The notes under the pieces: model-generated
Told to the model about the DNA's origin: nothing
The model's database searches: none
Seen by the model: the letters and a program-made list of their open reading frames with translations, nothing else
Position numbers and translations under genes: made by a program
In this document: in pieces, positions 50,670 through 59,357 of the stretch
Layout of the letters: the number at the start of each line of letters is the position of its first letter
Position numbering within the stretch: the stretch's first letter is position 1
Source: Rhizobium sp. TH2
GTDB lineage: Bacteria > Pseudomonadota > Alphaproteobacteria > Rhizobiales > Rhizobiaceae
Direction: 5' to 3'
Length of the DNA: 64,000 bases
Assembly: GCF_024707525.1 (NCBI RefSeq)
Contig: NZ_CP062234.1
Span: 1 to 64,000 of the forward strand

Positions 50670-52244
50670 ATGTCCAAAATAAGAACTGCGGTGCAGGCTG
50701 CGGCGGAAATTCCCGATGACGCTGTCGTCGCCGTGAATTCCTCGAGTGGCCTCTGCTGCCCGGATGCTGTGCTTGCAGCGATCGGCGAGCGGTTTCGCGC
50801 TGATGGCGCGCCGCGCAGGCTCACCACGATCCATCCAATCGCGGCCGGCGATATGTTCGGTACAAAGGGAGTCGATCATCTCGCGCAATCCGGGTTGATC
50901 TCGACCATCATTGGCGGATCCTATCCCTCGGGCCCATCTTCCTCCGAGCCGCCGCTGATCTGGCAGATGCTGGGCCGCAACGAGATTGCGGCCTACAACA
51001 TTCCAAGCGGCATCATATTCGATATGCTGCGAGAGGCTGCGGCGCACCGGCCCGGCGTGCTGACCAAGGTTGGGCTCGATACATTCGCCGACCCGGCACG
51101 CGAAGGCTGCGCGATGAATGAAGCCGCGACGGCCAAGCCCGTGGTCAGGAAGGTGGAATTCGACGGCGAGGAATATCTCTATTTCCCCGCGATCAAGCCG
51201 ACCGTCGGCATCATCCGCGCCTCTACGGCCGATGAGCGCGGCAACCTGACATTCGAGCACGAAGGCGCCTATCTCGGCGCGATGGAGGTGGCGCTCGCCG
51301 CGCATAATTGTGGCGGCATCGTCATCGCTCAGGTCAAGCGTATCGCCCAGGCGGGGTCGCTCAAGCCGCATGACGTGCGCGTGCCGGGCATCCTCATCGA
51401 CCATATCGTGGAAGCCGAGGATCAGTTGCAGACCACGGCCACGGTCTATGACCCTGCCATATCAGGCGAATTGTTCCGGCCGCTCGATACGTTCCGCATC
51501 CCGCCATTCGACGCCGCCAAGGCGATGGCGCGGCGCGCGGCGATGGAACTGAAGCCCGGCTGGGCCGTCAATCTCGGCTTCGGCATCTCGGCCAATGTGC
51601 CGCGCATCTTCCTCGAGGAAGGTAGGCACGGTGATGTGACCTGGGTGATCGAGCAGGGCGCGGTCGGCGGCATTCCGCTGCTTGATTTCAAGTTCGGCTG
51701 CTCATCGAATGCGGAAGCTTTTGTCGCCTCGCCGCATCAGTTCACCTATTTCCAGGCAGGCGGCTTTGACGCCTCGCTGCTCTCCTTCCTGCAGATCGGC
51801 GCCGATGGCTCGGTCAATGTGTCGAAGCTCGCTGCACGCCCCCACGTGACCGCCGGTGCCGGCGGCTTTGTCGACATCACGACGCGTGCGAAGAGGATCG
51901 TCTTCTGCGGCTATTTCAATGCCGGTGCGAAGTTCGCCATCGAGAATGGGAAGCTCAGGATCGAGAAGGAAGGCAAGGTCATCAAGATCGTCGAAGAGGT
52001 CGATCACGTGTCCTTCTCCGGCAGGCGCGCGGTCGCCCAGGGGCAGGACATAACCTATGTCACCGAGCGCTGCGTGCTGAAGCTCACGCCGCAGGGCTTG
52101 CTGGTGACGGAAATCGCGCCGGGCATCGAAGTGGAGCGCGACATCATCGCACAATCGGCGGCACCGCTTAAGATCGCCGAGAATGCCAAGCTCATGGATA
52201 CGGCATTGTTCCGGCCCGAAAAATTCGGCCTGGCGATCGGGTGA
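50670..52244 (+). CDS. Acyl-CoA:acetate/3-keto-acid CoA-transferase (fused alpha-beta)
   Basis: 524 residues in one chain, as in the propionate CoA-transferase type, where the alpha- and beta-subunit folds are joined. The second half contains the glutamate-bearing motif TWVIEQGAVGG (the Glu forms the covalent CoA intermediate) and NLGFGISANVPR. It would activate the pathway acid by CoA transfer. ATG 50670 follows GGGGAG. The enoyl-CoA hydratase gene follows after 4 bp. The acid is unknown. Confidence 0.9.
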   Translation: MSKIRTAVQAAAEIPDDAVVAVNSSSGLCCPDAVLAAIGERFRADGAPRRLTTIHPIAAGDMFGTKGVDHLAQSGLISTIIGGSYPSGPSSSEPPLIWQMLGRNEIAAYNIPSGIIFDMLREAAAHRPGVLTKVGLDTFADPAREGCAMNEAATAKPVVRKVEFDGEEYLYFPAIKPTVGIIRASTADERGNLTFEHEGAYLGAMEVALAAHNCGGIVIAQVKRIAQAGSLKPHDVRVPGILIDHIVEAEDQLQTTATVYDPAISGELFRPLDTFRIPPFDAAKAMARRAAMELKPGWAVNLGFGISANVPRIFLEEGRHGDVTWVIEQGAVGGIPLLDFKFGCSSNAEAFVASPHQFTYFQAGGFDASLLSFLQIGADGSVNVSKLAARPHVTAGAGGFVDITTRAKRIVFCGYFNAGAKFAIENGKLRIEKEGKVIKIVEEVDHVSFSGRRAVAQGQDITYVTERCVLKLTPQGLLVTEIAPGIEVERDIIAQSAAPLKIAENAKLMDTALFRPEKFGLAIG

Positions 52245-52248
52245 CGAG

Positions 52249-53031
52249 ATGGAAACGCAAGCTCACCTGACCGTCGAGACCGAAAATAGCGTGGCGACGA
52301 TTACTATCCGCCGCCCTAACAAGCTTAATGCCCTGAACGAAAGCCTGATCGAGGAACTCGCATCGGCCTGCCGGACAATTGAGCGCGATGAATCGGTGCG
52401 CGTGGTGATCCTGACGGGAGAGGGCGGCAAGGCCTTTTCATCAGGCGGCGATATCGACGCCTGGAGCGAGCTTGAGCCTGTGAGTTTCAGCGGCCACTGG
52501 CTGCGGAACGGCCATCAGGCCTTCGATGCGCTGGCTCGCCTGCGCCAGCCAGTGATAGCGGTCCTGAATGGCCATGCGCTTGGCGGTGGGTTGGAGTTGG
52601 CGGCCTGCGCCGATATCCGCATTGCCGAGGAGCACATCAAGATCGGCCTGCCCGAATCCGGCCTCGGCGTTATTCCCGGGTGGTCCGGCACCCAGCGCAC
52701 CGTGCGCCGCTTCGGCAGCCAGATCGTCCGCCGTCTCGTACTTTTCGGTGAGATGCTCGAGCCGGCCGATGCTCTGAAGTACGGCATTGCCGATTATGTC
52801 ACCCCGGCCGGGCAAGGCATGGCCAAGGCCAAGACGCTAGCCGAGCGCGTGATTGGCAGGGCGCCGGTCGCCACTGAACTCTGCAAGATGCTGATCAATG
52901 CAGCTGAGGGCGAAGAGCGCGAGCGGCCGATCGAGGCCATCGCCGGCCTGGCGGCAGCGCAGACTGCCGACCTCCGCGAGGGCGTTGCGGCATTCCACGA
53001 AAAGCGCAAGCCAACCTTCACCGGGCGTTGA
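52249..53031 (+). CDS. Enoyl-CoA hydratase/isomerase family protein
   Basis: 260 residues of the crotonase fold. First oxyanion-hole segment GGKAFSSGGDIDAW, second HALGGGLELAACADIRIAEE, and GLPESGLGVIPGWSGTQRTVR with the usual catalytic glutamate region. Expected to hydrate an enoyl-CoA made by the dehydrogenase at 54623, though crotonases do other reactions too. ATG 52249 has GACGAG; it is coupled to the CoA-transferase. Confidence 0.93.
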   Translation: METQAHLTVETENSVATITIRRPNKLNALNESLIEELASACRTIERDESVRVVILTGEGGKAFSSGGDIDAWSELEPVSFSGHWLRNGHQAFDALARLRQPVIAVLNGHALGGGLELAACADIRIAEEHIKIGLPESGLGVIPGWSGTQRTVRRFGSQIVRRLVLFGEMLEPADALKYGIADYVTPAGQGMAKAKTLAERVIGRAPVATELCKMLINAAEGEERERPIEAIAGLAAAQTADLREGVAAFHEKRKPTFTGR

Positions 53032-53077
53032 CGCGATCCAAAATCTCTATCACATGCAACAATCTGGGAGGACAATC

Positions 53078-53389
53078 ATGATCCGGCATTTCGTATTGCT
53101 ACGCTTCAGGGACGATGTCAGCGAAGAAACCAAGGCGTCGATCTACGGCGATCTCGATGCCCTGCGCGGCCATATCCAGGGCATCCGTCATTTTCAGGCA
53201 GGACCCAATGTCTCGGTCGAATATGACCTGATCTGTGGGTTCAAGGATGCATTCTGGTTTGATTTCGAGAATACTGCGGTCCGCGACGCCTACCTTGTTG
53301 ATGCGGCCCATCAGGCTGCCGGAGCGCGGATAGTAGCCCACACCGTCGGCGGTCCCGACGGTGTGATTGTTGTCGATATGGAAATCTGA
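53078..53389 (+). CDS. Dabb (stress-responsive alpha/beta-barrel) protein
   Basis: 103 residues of the dimeric alpha+beta barrel fold: MIRHFVLLRFRDDV, then LRGHIQGIRHFQAGPNVS and an ending VAHTVGGPDGVIVVDMEI. Dabb members include small cyclases and many with no known activity, often inside catabolic operons. ATG 53078 follows GGGAGGA. It closes the CoA-transferase operon, 46 bp after the hydratase. Confidence 0.88.
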   Translation: MIRHFVLLRFRDDVSEETKASIYGDLDALRGHIQGIRHFQAGPNVSVEYDLICGFKDAFWFDFENTAVRDAYLVDAAHQAAGARIVAHTVGGPDGVIVVDMEI

Positions 53390-53396
53390 CCGGTAC

Positions 53397-54416
53397 CTAA
53401 GCGATCGGCACCGGCGCATCCTCGCGCAACAGGCCTTCCGACTTCAAGTCGGCCCAGAATTCCACCGGAATAGCATGGTTGAACCACTCGATGTTCTTTT
53501 CGAGTTGTTCGACCGTGCGGGTGCCGGCGATGAAGGACGGGATCGCGGGATGGGCGACGACGAACTGCATCGCCGCCGCCGGCAGAGGCACGTTGTAGCG
53601 CTTGCAGACGGCTTCGATCCTGCTCACGCGCCGCATGATGTCATCCGGCGCCGGGGCGTAGTTGTATTTCGCGCCCGGCACGGCGCCCGTCGCCAGGATT
53701 CCCGAATTGAATCCACCGCCGACCACCACGGCCGCGTTGCGCTTCTCGCAAAGCGGCAGGAACGTATCGAGCGAATCCTGCTCCAGCAGCGTGTAGCGCC
53801 CGGCCAGCAGGAAGCAGTCGAAGTCGCGCTGTTCCAGTGCGGCCTGACATACTTCCCACTCGTTGACCCCGACGCCGATGGCGGTCACCAGCTTTTCGTC
53901 GCGAAGCTTCGATAGCGCCTTCCAGCAGCCATCCATCGCTGTCTTGAACACCTCGGGCTGGTCGGCGCCGCGTGTGAAGACGTCGATATCGTGTATGAAG
54001 CAGATATCCATCCGTTCGAGCGCCAGTCGCTGCAATGAATCCTCGAACGAGCGCATAGTACCGTCATAGGAATAGTCGAACACCATCTCGTTCGGCGCGG
54101 CATTGTTCCACGGCGCAAAGTCGATGTCGGACCGCCGCTTGGGCTTCAAAATACGCCCGACCTTGGAAGACAGGACGAAGTCGTCGCGCTCCTTCCAGCG
54201 CAGCGAATGACCGCTGCGTAGCTCGGAGAGGCCGTGGCCATACATCGGCGCCGTGTCATAATAGCGGATGCCGGCATCCCAGGCCGACTGAATCATGCCA
54301 TCGGAAACCTGCTCGTCGATCGGCTTGAAAATGTTGCCGATAGGCGCCGTGCCGAATGCGAACGTTGTCACTTCGAGATTCGTTCGGCCGAATTTCCGTC
54401 TGTCTGAAACCTTCAT
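53397..54416 (-). CDS. Aldo/keto reductase, D-threo-aldose 1-dehydrogenase-like
   Basis: 339 residues. RKFGRTNLEVTTFAFGTAPI at the N-terminus, YYDTAPMYGHGLSE with the catalytic Asp/Tyr, SSKVGRIL with the Lys, and ICFIHDID with the His. The layout fits the sugar 1-dehydrogenases (L-fucose/D-threo-aldose type), which oxidise an aldose to the lactone. The frame extends to TTG 54428, but ATG 54416 follows GGAGG. An operator-like dyad lies just upstream (site 4). Confidence 0.9.
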   Translation of the reverse strand: MKVSDRRKFGRTNLEVTTFAFGTAPIGNIFKPIDEQVSDGMIQSAWDAGIRYYDTAPMYGHGLSELRSGHSLRWKERDDFVLSSKVGRILKPKRRSDIDFAPWNNAAPNEMVFDYSYDGTMRSFEDSLQRLALERMDICFIHDIDVFTRGADQPEVFKTAMDGCWKALSKLRDEKLVTAIGVGVNEWEVCQAALEQRDFDCFLLAGRYTLLEQDSLDTFLPLCEKRNAAVVVGGGFNSGILATGAVPGAKYNYAPAPDDIMRRVSRIEAVCKRYNVPLPAAAMQFVVAHPAIPSFIAGTRTVEQLEKNIEWFNHAIPVEFWADLKSEGLLREDAPVPIA

Positions 54417-54436
54417 CAGATCCTCCAATTAAGATG

Positions 54437-54450
54437 TAACCAGTTAGTTA
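54437..54450 (-). promoter_or_regulatory. TetR operator, site 4
   Basis: TAACCAGTTAGTTA fits TAAC-N4-TAGTTA exactly. It lies 21 bp upstream of the aldose-dehydrogenase-like gene start on the minus strand. Confidence 0.6.
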
Positions 54451-54562
54451 TTTATGTTAGCCCTGTTTTGATATCTGGCAAGCGAAAAATGCCTGGCTTC
54501 CAGAGATTCGTGTCTCACGATTGAACGCTGATGTCTCCAGGAAATCATGAAGGCTCAGCCGC

Positions 54563-54607
54563 TTGACGATCCAATTTTTCGCTGTTAATAAGTAACTATA
54601 TAGTTAC
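54563..54607 (+). promoter_or_regulatory. Acyl-CoA dehydrogenase operon promoter with TetR operator, site 3
   Basis: TTGACG (54563-54568), exactly 17 bp, TAATAA (54586-54591), then the perfect 16-bp palindrome GTAACTATATAGTTAC (54592-54607), which is the best copy of the shared dyad. A repressor here would cover the transcription start. Confidence 0.75.
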
Positions 54608-54622
54608 AATCAGGAGTGAGAA

Positions 54623-55768
54623 ATGTCTCTATCGGAGGAGCACATTCAGGTGCGCGACATGGCGCGGCAGTTCGCCGATGACGTCGTCCGTCCTGTGGCC
54701 GAGGCGCTGGATCGGGAAGAGCGGTTCCCCGCCGAGATCTACGACCAGATGGGAGAGCTTGGCCTGTTCGGCATCGGCGTGCCGGAAGCCATGGGCGGTC
54801 CGGGTTTCGACACGCTCGCTTACGCGCTTGTTATGGAGGAATTGTCACGCGGTTACGCCTCGGTGGCCGACCAGTGCGGTCTGCTTGAACTGATCACGAC
54901 GTTGCTCGTGCGCCATGGATCGCCGGAGCAGCAGGGGCAATGGCTGAGGCCGGCAATGACCGCCAAGGTCCGGGTCGCTTATTGCCTGACCGAGGCTGAG
55001 GCGGGGAGCGATGTCTCCGGCATTCGCACCACCGCGCGCCGGGATGGCGAGGGATGGGTTCTCAACGGCTCCAAGATCTGGATTCATAATGCGCCCGTTG
55101 CCGATATCGGCTTCGTGCTTGCCAAGACAGACAAAGAGGCCGGCCATCGTGGCATGTCGATCTTCATCGTCGATCTCAATGCCAAGGGCGTCGAACGCGG
55201 TCCGAAGGAACACAAGATGGGCCAGCGTGCCAGCCAGGTCGGCGCGCTGCATTTCGACAATGTCGTGATGGGGCCGGAGAGCTTGCTTGGCGAGGAAGGA
55301 CGCGGCTTCCATATTATGATGGGCGCACTGGACAAAGGCCGCGTCGGTATCGCCTCGCTCGCGGTCGGCATCGGCCAGGCGGGCCTCGAAGCGGCGCTCG
55401 AATATGCCCAGCAGCGCAAGCAGTTCGGGCAGAAGATTTCCGATTTCCAGGGCGTACAATGGCTGCTCGCCGATATCGCCAAGGATGTCGAGGCGGCCCG
55501 CCTGCTAGTCCACAGCGCGGCGGAAAAGATCGATCGCGGAGAAAATGCCACGAAGGCCTGCTCGATGGCCAAGTGCTTCGCCGGCGACATGGCGGTAGCG
55601 CGCACCGCCGATGCGGTGCAGGTGTTCGGCGGCAGCGGATATATCAGGGGCTTCGAAGTCGAACGGCTTTATCGCGACGCCAAGATCACCCAGATCTACG
55701 AAGGCACCAATCAGGTGCAGCGGATGATCATCGCCCGCGAACTTGTCAAGCATGGAGCACGGGGATGA
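54623..55768 (+). CDS. Acyl-CoA dehydrogenase
   Basis: 381 residues, FAD enzyme making a 2-enoyl-CoA. CLTEAEAGSDVSG and the WILNGSK-type strand (WVLNGSKIWIHNA) form the flavin site, and the catalytic glutamate is in QIYEGTNQVQR near residue 365. Electrons pass to ETF, encoded at 58585-60287 in the same gene set. ATG 54623 follows GGAG. Its stop overlaps the SDR start as ATGA. Substrate chain unknown, likely short and branched or polar given the neighbours. Confidence 0.95.
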   Translation: MSLSEEHIQVRDMARQFADDVVRPVAEALDREERFPAEIYDQMGELGLFGIGVPEAMGGPGFDTLAYALVMEELSRGYASVADQCGLLELITTLLVRHGSPEQQGQWLRPAMTAKVRVAYCLTEAEAGSDVSGIRTTARRDGEGWVLNGSKIWIHNAPVADIGFVLAKTDKEAGHRGMSIFIVDLNAKGVERGPKEHKMGQRASQVGALHFDNVVMGPESLLGEEGRGFHIMMGALDKGRVGIASLAVGIGQAGLEAALEYAQQRKQFGQKISDFQGVQWLLADIAKDVEAARLLVHSAAEKIDRGENATKACSMAKCFAGDMAVARTADAVQVFGGSGYIRGFEVERLYRDAKITQIYEGTNQVQRMIIARELVKHGARG

Positions 55769-56538
55769 CCGGGCAGGCGGCACTGGTCACGGGTTCCAGC
55801 AGGGGCATCGGCCTCGCTATTGCGCTTAATCTCGCAGAGCGCGGGTTCAATATCGCCTTGAACGGCCATTCCGATGGTGACGAATTGCAGGCGGCCGAGA
55901 CGGCCGTCCGGGCCAAGGGGGTCGAGGTCGTCCGCATCGCCGCCGATGTCAGCGATCTCCCGGGCCACCAGGCTATTCTCGATCGCGCCGAAAGCGTTAC
56001 CGGACCGCTGACAACGCTTGTAAACAATGCCGGTGTGTCTGTTCTTTCGCGCGGCGACATGCTCGACGTGACGGAGGAAAGCTACGACCGCTGCATGGCC
56101 GTCAACGCTAAGGCGCATTTTTTCATGACGCAGGCCTTCGCCCGGCGGGTGCTCGGCGGCCCCCGTGATCAGAACCTCAACTATACGATCGTAAACGTCA
56201 CCTCTTCTAATGCAAACGCTGTATCCATCGCGCGTTCCGAATACTGTGCCTCCAAGGCCGCCGCCGCGATGATTTCGCGCGCCTTCGCGGTCCGGCTCGG
56301 CGCCGAGAACATCGTTGTCTTCGATGTCCAGCCTGGCCTGATCGAGACCGACATGACCAGGGGCGTCAAGGATGTCTATGCGAAACGAATCGAGGATGAA
56401 GGGCTGACCGTGATTCCCCGGCTCGGCCAGCCCGACGATATCGGCCGCATGGTGGCAACGCTCGCCTCCGGCGGCATTCCCTACGTCACCGGACAGGTCA
56501 TATCCGCCGATGGCGGCATGCTCATTTCGCGGTTCTGA
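55765..56538 (+). CDS. Short-chain dehydrogenase/reductase
   Basis: 257 residues of the classical SDR type: cofactor loop TGSSRGIG, NNAG, the active Ser in VNVTSSNANA, and Tyr/Lys in YCASKAA. Annotated relatives are 3-oxoacyl-ACP or glucose dehydrogenase-like. Here it would fit a 3-hydroxyacyl-CoA oxidation after the hydratase. Coupled to the acyl-CoA dehydrogenase by an ATGA overlap. The longer frame from 55459 overlaps that gene and is not used. Confidence 0.93.
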   Translation: MTGQAALVTGSSRGIGLAIALNLAERGFNIALNGHSDGDELQAAETAVRAKGVEVVRIAADVSDLPGHQAILDRAESVTGPLTTLVNNAGVSVLSRGDMLDVTEESYDRCMAVNAKAHFFMTQAFARRVLGGPRDQNLNYTIVNVTSSNANAVSIARSEYCASKAAAAMISRAFAVRLGAENIVVFDVQPGLIETDMTRGVKDVYAKRIEDEGLTVIPRLGQPDDIGRMVATLASGGIPYVTGQVISADGGMLISRF

Positions 56539-56549
56539 GGATCAGTAAC

Positions 56550-57698
56550 ATGGATATCCAGCTACCCGGCCACGACGGCCGCCTTGAAGCCTATCAGCTC
56601 TCCGGCACACCAATCGAGACACGGTCGTTCTCCCGCAATTTCAATCGCGTCGTCTTCTCGGCTGCCCATGTGACGGCCGATCCCTTCACGGCGAATGATC
56701 CCTCTGGCCGCGCTGCGATCGACTGGGATACGACGATGGCCTTCCGCCGCTACCTGCACGGGTTGGGTCTTGGCATCGCCGAAGCCATGGATACCGCCCA
56801 GAGGGGCATGGGGCTTGATTGGAACGGCGCGCTCGAACTTATCCGCGAAACGAAGTCAGAGATCCCAGATGCACTGGTATTCAATGGCGCCGGAACCGAT
56901 CATCTGGCGGCGAGGGATGCCCGGTCGCTCGAAGATGTAGGTCGCGCCTACGCCGAACAGATCGAAGCGATTCAATCCGTCAACGGTCGGATCATTCTGA
57001 TGGCGAGCCGTGCTCTCGTGCAGGTTGCTAAAAGCCCTAATGACTACATTTCTGTCTATCGCGATGCGCTGGCGCAGTGCGATGAGCCGGTGATCCTCCA
57101 CTGGCTTGGCGACATGTTCGATCCGGCGCTCGCCGGCTATTGGGGCTCGAGTGATTTCGCTGCACAACTCGAGACCTGCCTTGCCGTGATCAACCAGAAT
57201 GTTGCCAAGGTCGACGGCATCAAGATCTCCCTTCTGGACAAGGACAAGGAAATCGAGATGCGCCGCCGCCTGCCTGGTGACGTCAAGATGTATACGGGTG
57301 ACGATTTCAATTACCCGGAACTGATCGAGGGTGACGCACGAGGCTATTCGCACGCGCTGCTCGGCATCTTCGATCCGCTGGCGCCTGCCGCCGCCTTTGC
57401 CATGTCGCAGCTTGCGGCGGGCGATACGGCCGGCTTCCGCGCGACGCTCGATCCGACCGTGCCGCTCGCCCGGCTGATTTTTCGCGCGCCGACACAGTAT
57501 TATAAAACCGGCGTCGTGTTCCTCGCCTGGCTCAACGGCTTCCAGAACCATTTCATCATGCTCAACGGCGCCCAGGCGATGCGGTCGCTGAGCTACTTCA
57601 CCGAGGTCTTCACGCTCGCCGACCAATGCGGATTGTTGCGCGATGGCGATCTTGCCATTCGCCGGATGCGCCAGTTGCTGGCACTCTACGGAGCCTGA
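56550..57698 (+). CDS. DUF993 protein, dihydrodipicolinate synthase-like aldolase
   Basis: 382 residues. The fold is that of the DHDPS/NAL TIM barrel (DUF993 subgroup), with the Schiff-base lysine candidate in KVDGIKISLLD and the glycine loop NGAGTDHLAARD. Length exceeds DHDPS (near 290) because of an N-terminal extension. Class I aldolase or dehydratase activity on a keto acid is expected, but I know of no assigned reaction for this subgroup. It starts 11 bp after the SDR. Confidence 0.82.
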   Translation: MDIQLPGHDGRLEAYQLSGTPIETRSFSRNFNRVVFSAAHVTADPFTANDPSGRAAIDWDTTMAFRRYLHGLGLGIAEAMDTAQRGMGLDWNGALELIRETKSEIPDALVFNGAGTDHLAARDARSLEDVGRAYAEQIEAIQSVNGRIILMASRALVQVAKSPNDYISVYRDALAQCDEPVILHWLGDMFDPALAGYWGSSDFAAQLETCLAVINQNVAKVDGIKISLLDKDKEIEMRRRLPGDVKMYTGDDFNYPELIEGDARGYSHALLGIFDPLAPAAAFAMSQLAAGDTAGFRATLDPTVPLARLIFRAPTQYYKTGVVFLAWLNGFQNHFIMLNGAQAMRSLSYFTEVFTLADQCGLLRDGDLAIRRMRQLLALYGA

Positions 57699-57699
57699 C

Positions 57700-58560
57700 A
57701 TGCGCGACTTCTCCGCCGATCATTCCGCGCTGGCGCTCAACACGGCGACACTCGGCCACAATGTCGACGGGCAAGGCGCAGGCTGGTCGCCCGAACAGGT
57801 CATCGACGCCTGTGCAGACCGAGGCTATGGTGCCATCGCTTTCTGGCGGCGCGAGATAGGTAGCCGCGCGCATAAGGTCGGCGAACGCACGCGGGCCGCT
57901 GGGCTGGAGGTCTGCGGCCTCTGCCGTGCACCATTCCTGGTCGGCCCCTTGGCGCCGAAGCCACGAAGCGCCGTGGTCGATGACTTCCACGCGTCGATCG
58001 ATATGGCGGCGGAACTTGGTGCCGCATGCCTGACCATTTGCGTTGGGGGTGTCGTCGCAGGCAGCCATTCGATGCGGGAGAGCTTGAAGTTGGTCGCCGA
58101 ACTTGTAGCGGAGGCGGCGCCTCGCGCTGCGGCGGGCGGTTTGACGCTGGCGCTCGAACCGCTCAATCCCGTCTATGGCGGCAATCGGTCCTGCCTCGTC
58201 ACGACCCGTGATGCGGTCGACATGGTCGAGGCGATCGGCCATCCCGCGGTAACGGTGGCGGTTGATGTCTACCACGTCTGGTGGGACCTTGGCCTTTCCG
58301 AGCAGCTACGGCGCCTGGGCGGCCATCGCATCGCGGGCTACCATCTCTGCGACTGGCTGGCCGACACAACCGACGTCCTGCTCGATCGCGGCATGATGGG
58401 AGACGGCGTCGCCGATCTCAAGCATATCCGTGAAGCCGTCGAGGGCGCCGGTTATCGCGGTTATTGCGAAGTCGAGATATTCTCCTCCAACAACTGGTGG
58501 AAGTGCGATCCCAACGAAGTGCTCGACGTCTGCATCGAACGGTTCAAGTCCGTTTGTTAG
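57700..58560 (+). CDS. Sugar isomerase/epimerase, xylose-isomerase-like TIM barrel
   Basis: 286 residues of the AP endonuclease family 2 fold. ALEPLNP contains a metal-binding Glu, and later AVDVYHVWW with Asp/His and ICE-type GYCEVEIFSSNNWW with another Glu. Such proteins isomerise or epimerise sugars, keto-inositols or hydroxy acids. ATG 57700 follows GGAG and overlaps nothing; it starts one base after the DUF993 stop. Confidence 0.88.
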   Translation: MRDFSADHSALALNTATLGHNVDGQGAGWSPEQVIDACADRGYGAIAFWRREIGSRAHKVGERTRAAGLEVCGLCRAPFLVGPLAPKPRSAVVDDFHASIDMAAELGAACLTICVGGVVAGSHSMRESLKLVAELVAEAAPRAAAGGLTLALEPLNPVYGGNRSCLVTTRDAVDMVEAIGHPAVTVAVDVYHVWWDLGLSEQLRRLGGHRIAGYHLCDWLADTTDVLLDRGMMGDGVADLKHIREAVEGAGYRGYCEVEIFSSNNWWKCDPNEVLDVCIERFKSVC

Positions 58561-58584
58561 TCAAATCCTGAGGGAAGGACCTCC

Positions 58585-59331
58585 ATGAAGATTCTCGTGA
58601 CCGTGAAGCGGGTCGTTGACTACAACGTCAAGATCCGCGTGAAGCCCGATGGTTCGGGCGTCGAGCTTGCCAATGTGAAGATGTCGATGAATCCGTTCGA
58701 CGAAATCTCCGTTGAGGAAGCGCTGCGCTTGAAGGAAGCGGGCAAGGCCGAGGAAGTGGTGGTCGTGTCCGTCGGTCCGGCGAAAGCCGAAGAGACGTTG
58801 CGTACCGCGCTTGCCATGGGCGCCGATCGCGCGATCCTGGTCGAGACCGACGAACTGGTCGAACCGCTAGCGGTGGCCAAGATCGTCAAGGGCGTTGCCG
58901 AAGCCGAACAGCCCGGCCTCGTCATCGTCGGCAAGCAGGCGATCGACGACGATTCCAACCAGACCGGCCAGATGCTGTCCGCACTGCTCGGCTGGGCCCA
59001 GGCGACATTCGCCTCCAAGGTCGAGATCAATGGCGACAATGCCAACATCACCCGTGAAGTCGATGGCGGTCTGCAGACGATCAACATCAAGCTGCCGGCA
59101 GTTGTCACCTCGGATCTCCGCCTCAACGAGCCGCGCTACGCCTCGCTGCCCAACATCATGAAGGCGAAGAAGAAGCCGCTCGACAAGAAGACGCCTGCCG
59201 ACTACGGCGTCGATGTCACGCCGCGCCTCAAGGTCGTCAAGACAGAGGAGCCCTCGGGCCGCAAGTCCGGTGTCAAGGTCAAGTCGGTCGGCGAGCTGGT
59301 TGAAAAGCTCAAGTCCGCCGGCATCATCTGA
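58585..59331 (+). CDS. etfB: Electron transfer flavoprotein beta subunit
   Basis: 248 residues. [19 protein letters not shown] and the signature [15 protein letters not shown] region, plus [16 protein letters not shown] and an AMP-binding domain. It pairs with the alpha subunit to carry electrons from the acyl-CoA dehydrogenase to the quinone pool. Its place in the cluster suggests a dedicated or duplicate ETF; chromosomal ETF genes would also be expected in such an organism. Confidence 0.96.
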   Translation: MKILVTVKRVVDYNVKIRVKPDGSGVELANVKMSMNPFDEISVEEALRLKEAGKAEEVVVVSVGPAKAEETLRTALAMGADRAILVETDELVEPLAVAKIVKGVAEAEQPGLVIVGKQAIDDDSNQTGQMLSALLGWAQATFASKVEINGDNANITREVDGGLQTINIKLPAVVTSDLRLNEPRYASLPNIMKAKKKPLDKKTPADYGVDVTPRLKVVKTEEPSGRKSGVKVKSVGELVEKLKSAGII

Positions 59332-59357
59332 GAAGCGATAGGAAAGGAACAATAACA

